From an uncultured Pelagibacteraceae bacterium (GTDB lineage: Bacteria; Pseudomonadota; Alphaproteobacteria; Pelagibacterales; Pelagibacteraceae): a stretch of 55,516 bases of DNA. The translations under genes were made by a program, and so were the position numbers. The notes under the pieces are model-generated. The model searched no databases. It was not told the origin of the DNA and saw only the letters and a program-made list of their open reading frames with translations. Positions 17,293 through 25,468 of this stretch are shown here, piece after piece (the stretch's first letter is position 1; each line of letters opens with the position of its first letter). The stretch spans positions 1 to 55,516 of the forward strand of contig CACFKJ010000002.1 in assembly GCA_902566805.1 (NCBI GenBank), written 5' to 3'.

Positions 17293-17670
17293 TTAGGATA
17301 AATCGATTGCGTATTTTTTTAATTTTTCAATTGACACCAGTTTTAAAGTATTCTCGTGAGTTTTTTTTAAATAAATTGGACAGGCTTTACCCGCTTCAAT
17401 CGATTTAACATACCAACTTGCACAAACACACCAATTATCACCTTCTTTTAATCCTGGAAAACCGAATTCTGGATGAGGAGTGATTAAATCATTACCTGCG
17501 ATTTTGCACCATTGTAAAAAATCATTCGTTACTTTTGCACATACCGTATGAAGACCATGATCATTTTTATCTGTATTGCAACATCCATCTCTAAACCATC
17601 CTGTTAACGGTTCGTTAGAACACTCTTCAATCGGCTCACCTAGAACATTTTTTTGTTTTTCTTCACTCAT
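17293..17670 (-). CDS. DUF2237 family protein
   Basis: This 125-residue protein has the DUF2237 signature: NVLGEPIEECSNEPLTGWFRDGCCNT, HTVCAKVTNDFL and the closing GDNWCVCASWY. The family is widespread in bacteria with many conserved Cys and His residues (here the CC pair and CVC); its role is not known. Its start overlaps the stop of the 2OG oxygenase gene by one base, so the two are translated together. Confidence 0.9.
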   Translation of the reverse strand: MSEEKQKNVLGEPIEECSNEPLTGWFRDGCCNTDKNDHGLHTVCAKVTNDFLQWCKIAGNDLITPHPEFGFPGLKEGDNWCVCASWYVKSIEAGKACPIYLKKTHENTLKLVSIEKLKKYAIDLS

Positions 17671-18299
17671 TAATTTTTAAAAACATCAAAAATATCTTCA
17701 TCTATTTTAGCATTAAATGATATCGATCTTCTTTCTTCATTTCCCACAAACGGATAAACTAAGTGCATCAAATAGTGTGGAAAAATATAAAAATCACCAA
17801 CTTTAGGTTTAATTGGCATCATGCATGATGAAAGAAATTGTTTATTTCCATGAACAAGTTTTAATTGTCCGTTATGATTTCTTTTTCCTTCTTGTTTAGT
17901 TGATCCAAAATCTGGTACTCTAAGAAATCCAGCTCCAGACAAATGAGCAGAATGAAAATGGATTGGGTTATATTCATTTTCAAATTGTCTTACAATCCAG
18001 GTATCAGTAATATCAAACTTTGTAATATTTTTTTTTAATGTTGTTTCAATTAATTTTGAACATGCTGATTGTAATAATTTACCCCAACCACTTTTTTCAG
18101 CGAAATTTGCATCGATTTGAAATTCTTGAGTAACATTACCTACCAATCTTTTACCAGCATTTTGTATTTTAGATTTTTCTTCGTCAGCTACGATTTTATC
18201 AACATAATCATTTAATTTATTAACTAAGTCTTCTGGAATATTAATTTTAGCAACCCACGGTCCAAAAGGTTTCATTAAATCAAGTTGTTGTTTAGACAT
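17670..18299 (-). CDS. Putative 2-oxoglutarate/Fe(II) oxygenase
   Basis: The 209-residue protein has the prolyl-hydroxylase-like small fold used by many phage- and marine-bacterial 2OG oxygenases. NPIHFHSAHLSGAGFL supplies the first metal ligands, FPHYLMHLVYPF the distal His, and RRSISFN the 2OG-binding Arg. Which His of HFHSAH binds iron is not clear. The substrate is unknown; protein or small-molecule hydroxylation is possible. It lies between hisI (5 bases) and the DUF2237 gene (1-base overlap) on the minus strand. Confidence 0.75.
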   Translation of the reverse strand: MSKQQLDLMKPFGPWVAKINIPEDLVNKLNDYVDKIVADEEKSKIQNAGKRLVGNVTQEFQIDANFAEKSGWGKLLQSACSKLIETTLKKNITKFDITDTWIVRQFENEYNPIHFHSAHLSGAGFLRVPDFGSTKQEGKRNHNGQLKLVHGNKQFLSSCMMPIKPKVGDFYIFPHYLMHLVYPFVGNEERRSISFNAKIDEDIFDVFKN

Positions 18300-18304
18300 A
18301 ATAT

Positions 18305-18772
18305 TTATACTTTAGTTGGATTTTCTTCACCTTTATAAACTTCTTCGGGATCAAATACTTTTTCTTTTTCCTCAAAATTCATCTTAATATTTCTTGCATT
18401 GTCAATTTTACCTAATGGAACAGATCTATAAAAACAAGACCTATAACCAACATGACAGCTTGCACCTTTACCTATATCAACTTTAAGCCAAATTGAATCT
18501 TGGTCATCATCAATTCTTATTTCTACAACCTTTTGAACGAAACCACTAGTTTTTCCTTTATGCCAGATTTGTTTCCTTGATCTACTCCAATAATGTGCTT
18601 CTTTAGTTTCTATAGTTTTTTTTAATGCCTCAACATTCATATATCCTTGCATTAAAACAATTTGTGTTTTTGAACAAGTTGTCACAACAGGGATTAATCC
18701 ATCATTATCAAATTTTGGAGACAATAATAATCCCTCTTCAATTTCTTGGACATTTTCTCTTTTTTTAAACAT
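18305..18772 (-). CDS. hisI: Phosphoribosyl-AMP cyclohydrolase
   Basis: The 155-residue HisI has the sequence MQGYMNVEALKKT, HYWSRSRKQIWHKG, the acidic metal segment RIDDDQD (88-92) and zinc cysteines C106 and C113 in GASCHVGYRSCF. It catalyses step three of histidine synthesis. HisE is not fused. It is divergent from folE with a 75-base control region and heads a three-gene minus-strand unit. A HisN-like phosphatase in this window would act later in the same pathway. Confidence 0.96.
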   Translation of the reverse strand: MFKKRENVQEIEEGLLLSPKFDNDGLIPVVTTCSKTQIVLMQGYMNVEALKKTIETKEAHYWSRSRKQIWHKGKTSGFVQKVVEIRIDDDQDSIWLKVDIGKGASCHVGYRSCFYRSVPLGKIDNARNIKMNFEEKEKVFDPEEVYKGEENPTKV

Positions 18773-18847
18773 AATTAGACATTTTGTAGCATATTGCAGA
18801 ATATAATAAATATTTTATAAATATGAGTTTATATATATAAAGCAGTC

Positions 18848-19453
18848 ATGAAATTAGTAAAAAACCAAAACGAAATTAAATCTAGTCAAAAAGTTTCTGA
18901 CAAAGAAGCGGAAGAAGCATTTATAAAGATCCTTAAGTGGATGGGGGAGGATCCAAGCAGAGAAGGCTTATTGGAAACTCCTAAAAGAGTAGTGAAAGCT
19001 TTTAAAGAATACTTTAAAGGATACAATGAGGATCCAAAGAAAATTTTAGAGAAAACATTTGGCGATGTTGATGGCTATGATGATATGGTCATTCAAAAAA
19101 ACATTTCGGTTCAAAGTCACTGTGAACATCATATGGCTCCTATCATTGGAGTTGCTCATGTTGCGTATATTCCTAATGAAAGAGTGGTAGGTTTAAGTAA
19201 GCTCGCTAGAGTTGTAGAAGTATTTTCAAAAAGACTTCAAACTCAAGAAAGACTTACGATGCAAATAGCAAATGTATTAATGGAAACATTAAATCCTAAA
19301 GGAGTAGCTGTATCGATTGACTCAACTCATCAATGTATGACTATGAGAGGAATAAAGAAAGAACAAGCAACAACAGTTACAAATTATTATTTAGGTAAAT
19401 TTAAAGAAGATTTAAGTTATCAAAATAGATATTTGAGATTTATAAGTAAGTAA
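18848..19453 (+). CDS. folE: GTP cyclohydrolase I
   Basis: The 201-residue FolE1 type carries the zinc site C92-x-H94-H95 in SHCEHHMAPI and the second Cys in HQCMTMRG, with RLTMQIAN and GVAVSI motifs. It forms dihydroneopterin triphosphate, the first step of folate synthesis. This fits the pABA genes at 38-40 kb and the folate-dependent dimethylglycine dehydrogenase. It is followed by acuI after 20 bases. Confidence 0.97.
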   Translation: MKLVKNQNEIKSSQKVSDKEAEEAFIKILKWMGEDPSREGLLETPKRVVKAFKEYFKGYNEDPKKILEKTFGDVDGYDDMVIQKNISVQSHCEHHMAPIIGVAHVAYIPNERVVGLSKLARVVEVFSKRLQTQERLTMQIANVLMETLNPKGVAVSIDSTHQCMTMRGIKKEQATTVTNYYLGKFKEDLSYQNRYLRFISK

Positions 19454-19473
19454 ATTTCTGCTAATCATTACTA

Positions 19474-20478
19474 ATGTCTGAAAATTTTAAAGCTTTAATT
19501 ATTAATCAAGATGGGGAAAATTTTACTAGAGAAGTTAAAAATATTAATAATGAATTTTTAAAACACGGTGATGTAAAAGTTAAAGTAGAATATTCAAGTT
19601 TAAATTATAAAGATGCCCTCATATTAAAGAATGGAGCGAGATTAGTAAAAGAATATCCCCATATTCCAGGTGTAGATTTTTCAGGAAAAGTTGTTGAAAG
19701 CAGTAATGCAAAATTTAAAGAGGGAGATGAAATTATTGCCACAGGAATGAGAATAGGTGAAAATTTTTATGGTGGTTACTCTCAATATGCAAAAGTAAGT
19801 GGAGAGTCTATAATTAAAAAACCAGATTCACTTTCTTTAAGACAATCAATGGTTCTTGGTACTGCAGGTTTTACAGCTTTACAATGTGCTTTTACAACAA
19901 AACAAACCAGAGAAGTTTTATTATTAGGTGAAAAAGTTAATGATGTAATCGTTACAGGTGCCTCAGGTGGAGTTGGAAGTATTGCAGTTATGATTTTATC
20001 AAAAATGGGATGTAGCGTAACAGCTGTTACTAGTAAAGATGAAAACAAAGAATATCTAAATGCTTTAGGTGCTAAAAACATTGTAAAAACAAGTGATTTA
20101 AGTGGTGAGTCTAGACCTCTAGACAAAGGTTTATATGATGGCGCTGTTGATACAGTTGGAGGAAATGTTCTAGCAAAAGTTCTTTCACACATTAAGCATA
20201 GCGGAATAGTTGCTGCATGTGGAAATGCATCAAGTATTAAACTAAACACTACTGTTATGCCTTTTATTATTCGTGGAGTTAAATTATGGGGAATTGATTC
20301 TGTTAATGCTTCTGTAAAAAGAAGAGAATTTATTTGGAATGAAGCTTCTAAATTAATAGATTTTAAAAAATTAGAAGAGTCCATAAAAGAAATAGGACTT
20401 GAGGAACTTTTGGATATTTATCCAAAAATGTTAGAAGGAAAAACTTCCGGAAGATATATAATTAACGTTAATAAGTAA
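19474..20478 (+). CDS. acuI: Acrylyl-CoA reductase (YhdH/AcuI family)
   Basis: The 334-residue zinc-free medium-chain dehydrogenase has LNYKDALILKNGA, HIPGVDFSGKV, the NADPH motif VTGASGGVGSIAV and the ending YPKMLEGKTSGR typical of AcuI/YhdH. AcuI reduces acrylyl-CoA to propionyl-CoA, protecting DMSP-degrading bacteria from acrylate. The next gene, a LysR regulator, starts on the last base of the acuI stop and is a plausible controller. No DMSP lyase or demethylase gene is in the window. Confidence 0.9.
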   Translation: MSENFKALIINQDGENFTREVKNINNEFLKHGDVKVKVEYSSLNYKDALILKNGARLVKEYPHIPGVDFSGKVVESSNAKFKEGDEIIATGMRIGENFYGGYSQYAKVSGESIIKKPDSLSLRQSMVLGTAGFTALQCAFTTKQTREVLLLGEKVNDVIVTGASGGVGSIAVMILSKMGCSVTAVTSKDENKEYLNALGAKNIVKTSDLSGESRPLDKGLYDGAVDTVGGNVLAKVLSHIKHSGIVAACGNASSIKLNTTVMPFIIRGVKLWGIDSVNASVKRREFIWNEASKLIDFKKLEESIKEIGLEELLDIYPKMLEGKTSGRYIINVNK

Positions 20479-21365
20479 TGGATTGGGATAAATTAAAAAT
20501 ATTTCATGCTGTAGCTGAAGCAGGTAGCTTTACAAATGCAACAGTTAATTTAAATTTAAGTCAATCAGCAATAAGTAGACAAATACAATCGCTTGAGGAT
20601 GATTTAAAAGTAAAACTTTTTGAAAGGCACGCAAGAGGATTAACTTTAACTGAAAATGGAGAATATGTCTTTAAAACCGCACATGAGGTAATAAGCAAAT
20701 TAAAAGAAGTTGAGACCACATTAGGTGATAAAAAAAATAAACCATCTGGAAAATTGACTGTAACGACAGTCGTTAGTTTCGGTACTACTTGGTTAACTCC
20801 TAGAATCCAAGAATTTATGCAATTAAACCCAGAAATAGAGGTCGAATTGATATTTGATGATAAAGAATTGGATTTAAGCACAAGACAAGCTGATATCGGA
20901 ATATTTATGAGACGACCAAAACAACTTAATTATATTCAAAAAAAACTTATTGATATCAATTATCATATTTATGGTTCACACAAATATCTTGAAAAACATG
21001 GATATCCAAAGACTATTAACGATCTTAATAAACACAAGTTTATTTCATATGGAAAAGGAAATCCATCACCAGTTTATAACCCAGATTGGGCTTTAAAACT
21101 TGGAATGAAAGATAAAAAAAGAAAAACTGTAATGAAAGTTAATAGTGTTTATGGTCTTTTATTAGCAGTTCAAAGCGGAGTTGGACTAGCAGCATTACCA
21201 GATTATTTAACTGTAAATCAGCCAAAAATTTCTAAAGTTTTACCTAATGTTGAGGGACCAATAACAGAAGCTCATTTCGTTTATCCTCAATCAATGAAAA
21301 ATGTAGCTAGAGTCCAAGCATTTAGGAACTTTTTATATAGTAAAATCTCAGAGTGGGAGTTTTAA
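20478..21365 (+). CDS. LysR family transcriptional regulator
   Basis: This 295-residue protein has an N-terminal winged helix (FHAVAEAGSFTNATVNLNLS, then QSAISRQIQSLEDDLKVKLF) and a periplasmic-binding-like effector domain from about residue 90. The segment AVQSGVGLAALPDYL is typical of LTTR C-termini. It is translationally coupled to acuI, so acuI and perhaps folE are likely targets, although LysR proteins more often regulate divergent genes. The effector is unknown; acrylate-derived CoA esters would be one guess. Confidence 0.92.
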   Translation: MDWDKLKIFHAVAEAGSFTNATVNLNLSQSAISRQIQSLEDDLKVKLFERHARGLTLTENGEYVFKTAHEVISKLKEVETTLGDKKNKPSGKLTVTTVVSFGTTWLTPRIQEFMQLNPEIEVELIFDDKELDLSTRQADIGIFMRRPKQLNYIQKKLIDINYHIYGSHKYLEKHGYPKTINDLNKHKFISYGKGNPSPVYNPDWALKLGMKDKKRKTVMKVNSVYGLLLAVQSGVGLAALPDYLTVNQPKISKVLPNVEGPITEAHFVYPQSMKNVARVQAFRNFLYSKISEWEF

Positions 21366-21390
21366 TACAACCTGCGACAATCAGTGCGAT

Positions 21391-21421
21391 TGATAATCAT
21401 TCTCACTGAGAATAGTTATCA
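21391..21421 (+). promoter_or_regulatory. Two overlapping-spaced Fur-box-like sites
   Basis: TGATAATCATTCTCA (21391-21405) differs from the 7-1-7 Fur consensus TGATAATNATTATCA at one position. TGAGAATAGTTATCA (21407-21421) differs at two. They lie one base apart, 36 bases ahead of the Fe(III)-binding protein gene. Tandem Fur dimers over the promoter would shut off the operon in iron-replete cells. The site is seen directly; the regulator is inferred. Confidence 0.8.
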
Positions 21422-21457
21422 TTCTCATTAAATTTAATTTAAATTTTAAGGAGAAAC

Positions 21458-22480
21458 ATGAAAAAAATATCGATACTTACGATACTTTTTACATTTGTTT
21501 CTGGTTTAACTTTAGCATCAGAGGTTAATATCTTTAATGCAAGGCATTACAAAGCTGACGCTGAACTTTATGGAAAGTTTACAGCAAAAACTGGAATCAA
21601 AGTAAATTTAATTAACGGTAAATCAGGTGCTTTAGAGAAAAGAATAATTGAAGAGGGAGCTGACTCATCTGCAGACCTTTACATCACAGCTGATGCTGGA
21701 AGATGTGGAGCTATGGATGGAAAAGGTACACTTCAAGGTGGATTGTCATCTGCAGCAATTAAAGCAGCTGTTCCAAAAAACTTTAGAACAAGTAAGTGGG
21801 TTGGAATCGCTAAAAGAGCAAGAATAATTTATTACTCACCAGAGAGAGTTTCTGGTGCTGAATTATCTGGAATGACTTATGAAGGTCTAGCTGATCCTAA
21901 ATGGAAAGGTAGATTAGTAATTAGAAAATCTAGTAACATTTACAATAAATCTCTTGTCGCTTCATTAATAGCTAACAATGGTAAAAAGGCTACAGCTGCA
22001 TGGGCAGAGGGAGTTGTTGCTAATATGGCAAGAAAACCAGAAGGTAACGATAGAGCACAAATAATGGCAGTAGCTGCTGGTGAAGCAGATATTGCTGTAG
22101 CTAATACTTATTACTTAGCTCTAATGCTATCAGGTAAAAAAGGTCCTGAACAACAAGAAGCTGCAAAAAAAGTTAAAGCATTTTTTCCAAATCAAGATGG
22201 AAGAGGAACACACATGAACATCAGTTGTGCTGCTTTAGTTAAAGGCGCTCCTAACAAAGCAAACGCTATTGCTCTTGTTGAATACTTACTAACACCTGAG
22301 GCTCAAGAACACTTTACAAATAATACTTTTGAGTTTCCAATGATTGCTGGTGTTTCACCAAGTCCATTAGTGGTAAACAACTTAGGTTTAGATTTTAAAC
22401 AAGATCTAAAAACAAAAGTTTCTACTTACGGAAAAAATCAAGCTGCTGCTGTAGAAATAATGACAGCTGCTGGATGGTAG
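21458..22480 (+). CDS. fbpA: Fe(III) ABC transporter substrate-binding protein
   Basis: The 340-residue periplasmic protein has a signal peptide (about 1-20) and the ferric-binding pattern FNARHYKADAELY near the mature start. The iron-ligand tyrosine pair Y218-Y219 occurs in ANTYYLALML, as in FutA/FbpA. GPEQQEAAKKVKAFFPNQ matches this family. A strong AAGGAG site precedes the ATG and two Fur boxes lie upstream. A 55-codon gene and a hairpin separate it from the permease gene, which may let the binding protein be made in excess. Confidence 0.93.
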   Translation: MKKISILTILFTFVSGLTLASEVNIFNARHYKADAELYGKFTAKTGIKVNLINGKSGALEKRIIEEGADSSADLYITADAGRCGAMDGKGTLQGGLSSAAIKAAVPKNFRTSKWVGIAKRARIIYYSPERVSGAELSGMTYEGLADPKWKGRLVIRKSSNIYNKSLVASLIANNGKKATAAWAEGVVANMARKPEGNDRAQIMAVAAGEADIAVANTYYLALMLSGKKGPEQQEAAKKVKAFFPNQDGRGTHMNISCAALVKGAPNKANAIALVEYLLTPEAQEHFTNNTFEFPMIAGVSPSPLVVNNLGLDFKQDLKTKVSTYGKNQAAAVEIMTAAGW

Positions 22481-22483
22481 TAA

Positions 22484-22651
22484 ATGGAAAAAAAAGAATT
22501 TATATCTGATATAGATTATAATAAATCTTCTAAAGCGTGTCCCACATGTTCTTTAGAGTGTAAAAAAATCGATAACAGAATAAATGGAAGAGATTTATCA
22601 GAAATCGAAACAAAGGATGTTCCGCACCTCCTTAAAGTTTTTGATATATAG
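22484..22651 (+). CDS. 55-residue Cys-motif protein in the iron operon
   Basis: ATG 22484, 3 bases after the fbpA stop, opens a 55-residue frame with C19-x-x-C22-x-x-x-C26 (ACPTCSLECKK) in an otherwise acidic/basic soluble sequence. There is no signal peptide, so it should stay in the cytoplasm. The close spacing to fbpA and the metal-type cysteine pattern suggest an iron-regulated small protein, perhaps binding Fe, Zn or an Fe-S cluster. I recognise no family. Confidence 0.62.
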   Translation: MEKKEFISDIDYNKSSKACPTCSLECKKIDNRINGRDLSEIETKDVPHLLKVFDI

Positions 22652-22666
22652 ATAAAATCCTCAATT

Positions 22667-22704
22667 AGTGTCTACGACACAGGTCTCCTTTCGTCGTAGA
22701 CACT
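22667..22704 (+). terminator. Strong hairpin between fbpA and fbpB
   Basis: Perfect 12-bp arms AGTGTCTACGAC and GTCGTAGACACT enclose a 14-base loop containing AGGTCTCC. No T run follows (A-rich instead), so complete intrinsic termination is unlikely. Hairpins between binding-protein and permease genes often protect the upstream mRNA from 3' exonucleases and attenuate readthrough. It sits 42 bases before the permease start. Confidence 0.65.
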
Positions 22705-22746
22705 AGAAAAAAAATAAATAATCATTTAAACTAATTAAATTAATCA

Positions 22747-24387
22747 ATGACAAAAGGTATGAATTTTAAAATTATTAATGTTTGGTATTTAAGTAGTTTT
22801 ATTATTTCAATAATTGTTTTAATTCCTATTTTGACAGTTTTTTCAAGTTTTTTTGAAGATACAACAAATTATTTTGAAGTACTTAGAGAAACTTTTTTTC
22901 TTGAATATATATTTAATTCAATCACACTTCTATTAGGTGTATTGTTTTTAACATTTATTCTTGGAGTTGGCTCAGCTTATATTGTTTCATTTTATGAGTT
23001 TCCTGGTTCTAATTTTTTTAAGTGGGCTTTGATATTATCTTTTGCAATACCACCTTATATTTACGCTTATTCACTTTTTGCATTTTTTGAAAATTATGGA
23101 ACAGCATTTACAATTTTAAAATTTTTATTTGGAGATGGTGAATATAATAAACATATACCAAAATTCAGTGGAATGTTTGGACTTATATTATCACTTTCAT
23201 TCTCTCTTTTTGCCTATGTATATATTTTAGCTAGATCTTCTTTTTTATATCAATCGCAGAATTTAATTGAATTAGGAAAAAATCTTGGTTTTTCAAAATT
23301 CAAATCTTTTTATTCAATAATATTACCCGCAGCTCGTCCAGCAATAGTTGCAGGTTTATCGTTAGTAGCAATGGAAACTCTAGCAGAGTTTGGTGCTGTT
23401 GACTTTTTTTCAATTAATACTTTAACAACTGGTATTTACAACGCCTGGATTGCTTTTGATGATTTGGCATTTGCAAACAGAATATCTTTTTTCTTATTAT
23501 TATTTATATTTATATTATTTTTAACTGAAAACTTATCTAGAAAAAAAGCAAAGTTTCATTTGGAAACAAAAGGTGGATTTAAAAAAAGAGAAAAAATAAA
23601 ATTACAAGGTTCTAAATCAATTTTTGCAGTTATTTTTTGTACTTTGTTATTTTTTTTAAGTTTTATATTTCCATTAAGCCAAATGCTATATTGGACAATT
23701 AAATTTCCAGAAAATTTATTTGACTTAAACATAATTGATTTATTAATGAATACTTTATATCTTGTTTCATTATCAAGTTTGGTTTTAATATCTTTTGCTT
23801 TATTGTCTAATTATGGAAATAGAGTATCAAATAAAAAAATTTTAAATATATTATCTACTTTATCAATCTCAGGATATGCTATACCAGGTGTTATTCTTGC
23901 TATTGCTTTTATAACTTTCGTAGCATGGTTCGATGAAAATTTTATTAAAGTAATGGGATTTTTGTCAATTAAAAAAGTATTTATAGGATCAGTTTTAGGT
24001 TTAGTTATAGTTTATTTTGTAAGATTCTATTCTTTAGCTTTTAATGGAATTAAATCAGGATATGAAAAAATGAACATTGCAGTTGATGAGAGCGCATATC
24101 TTCTTGGATATTCCAAAACAAAAACTTTTTTTAATATACATATTCCATATTTAAGAAATTCACTTTTGTTTGTGGTTATTTTAATTTCTTTAGAAATAAT
24201 AAGAGAATTGCCTATAACATTAATTTTAAGACCTTTTAACTTTGAAACTTTTGCTACCACTGCTTATATTTCTGCTTCAGAAGATTTGTTAGAAGCTGCA
24301 GCTGTACCAGCATTATTTTTAATTTTAATTGCAACTTTCTTTATTTTACTTACATCAAAATATATTTTAAGAGAAAGAGATGAATAA
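22747..24387 (+). CDS. fbpB: Fe(III) ABC transporter permease
   Basis: The 546-residue FbpB/FutB-type permease is built of two halves with about twelve membrane helices. Each half has an EAA loop: one near LGKNLGFSKFKSFYSIILPAA, the other near AYLLGYSKTKTFFNIHIPYL. Duplicated permeases of this length are normal for Fe(III) importers. It overlaps the ATPase gene by 8 bases. Downstream of the hairpin, its expression probably follows partial readthrough from the Fur-controlled promoter. Confidence 0.92.
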   Translation: MTKGMNFKIINVWYLSSFIISIIVLIPILTVFSSFFEDTTNYFEVLRETFFLEYIFNSITLLLGVLFLTFILGVGSAYIVSFYEFPGSNFFKWALILSFAIPPYIYAYSLFAFFENYGTAFTILKFLFGDGEYNKHIPKFSGMFGLILSLSFSLFAYVYILARSSFLYQSQNLIELGKNLGFSKFKSFYSIILPAARPAIVAGLSLVAMETLAEFGAVDFFSINTLTTGIYNAWIAFDDLAFANRISFFLLLFIFILFLTENLSRKKAKFHLETKGGFKKREKIKLQGSKSIFAVIFCTLLFFLSFIFPLSQMLYWTIKFPENLFDLNIIDLLMNTLYLVSLSSLVLISFALLSNYGNRVSNKKILNILSTLSISGYAIPGVILAIAFITFVAWFDENFIKVMGFLSIKKVFIGSVLGLVIVYFVRFYSLAFNGIKSGYEKMNIAVDESAYLLGYSKTKTFFNIHIPYLRNSLLFVVILISLEIIRELPITLILRPFNFETFATTAYISASEDLLEAAAVPALFLILIATFFILLTSKYILRERDE

Positions 24388-25441
24388 TAATTTTTTTGAA
24401 ATAAAAAATGTTGATTTTAGTGTTGGAGGAAAAACTAAAGTAAGAAATGTTTCTTTTGTGATAGAAAAAGAAGGAGATATAATATGCCTTCTGGGACCAT
24501 CTGGAATTGGAAAAACTACAATATTACGATCTATTGCTGGATTAGAAAAAATAGGAAATGGATCAATAGAGTTAAACGGTAAAATTATATCTTCAGAAAA
24601 AGTAAATGTTGAGCCTGAAGATAGAAATATATCTCTTGCTTTTCAAGAAAACAGTTTATTTCCTCACTATACCATAGAAAAAAATATATTATTGGGAACT
24701 GAGAGAAACAAAGGAAAAAAAGATCAAAAAATTAGTTTTAAAGAAATAATTGAATTACTGAATATTTCTCAAATACTAAACAAATATCCCCACCAGATTA
24801 GTGCTGGAGAAGCGCAAAGAGCATCACTCGCAAGATCTTTAATTACTCAACCTGATCTTTTACTATTAGACGAACCTTTATCTAATGTTGATCAGAGTTT
24901 TAAAGAAGAAATTCAAGTAAGATTAAAAAAAATATTAAATACTTTAAAAATTACTACAATAATTGTAACTCATGATTCATATGAAGCGTTTTATTTGGGC
25001 TCAAAATGTGGAATAATTTTAAACAAAGAACTTAAACAATTTGACGATCCATATAAAGTTTATCATTTTCCAAATTCGATTGAGGTTGTTAACTTTTTAA
25101 ATAGAGGAATTTTAATACCTGCTGAGGTTACAAGTCCAAAAAGTCTTGAAAATGAAGATCTTGGAACAATTACTGGTAATTTTATAAAACCATTTCCAAT
25201 AGGATCTAAAGTGAAACTTTTAATACAGCCAGAGGATTTACAACATGATGATAAAAGCAATTTACAATTAGAGGTGGTTGATAGAAAATTTAGAGGAACA
25301 AATTTTATTTATACATTAAAAACTTTAAATCACTTGTTAATACCAGTTTTTGTTCATTCTCATCATATTCATCAACATGAGATAGATGAAAAATTTGGAA
25401 TTAAAAGACCCATACATATAGATCATATTGTTTGTTTTTAA
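24380..25441 (+). CDS. fbpC: Fe(III) ABC transporter ATPase
   Basis: The 353-residue ABC protein has Walker A GPSGIGKTT, a degenerate signature ISAGEAQRAS (LSGGQ is usual), Walker B LLLLDEP and a C-terminal TOBE-like domain (about 240-350). The C-terminal domain is rich in His (FVHSHHIHQHE), which may sense metal. It is translationally coupled to fbpB and completes the importer. Its end converges with the Amt-phosphatase gene 27 bases away. Confidence 0.93.
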   Translation: MNNNFFEIKNVDFSVGGKTKVRNVSFVIEKEGDIICLLGPSGIGKTTILRSIAGLEKIGNGSIELNGKIISSEKVNVEPEDRNISLAFQENSLFPHYTIEKNILLGTERNKGKKDQKISFKEIIELLNISQILNKYPHQISAGEAQRASLARSLITQPDLLLLDEPLSNVDQSFKEEIQVRLKKILNTLKITTIIVTHDSYEAFYLGSKCGIILNKELKQFDDPYKVYHFPNSIEVVNFLNRGILIPAEVTSPKSLENEDLGTITGNFIKPFPIGSKVKLLIQPEDLQHDDKSNLQLEVVDRKFRGTNFIYTLKTLNHLLIPVFVHSHHIHQHEIDEKFGIKRPIHIDHIVCF

Positions 25442-25468
25442 CTAAAAATAAATTATTTTAAAAATCTA

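Noticed and set aside
19782..20384. 200-codon minus-strand frame inside acuI
   Set aside because: Long but fully antisense to a conserved enzyme with all motifs; no recognisable fold.
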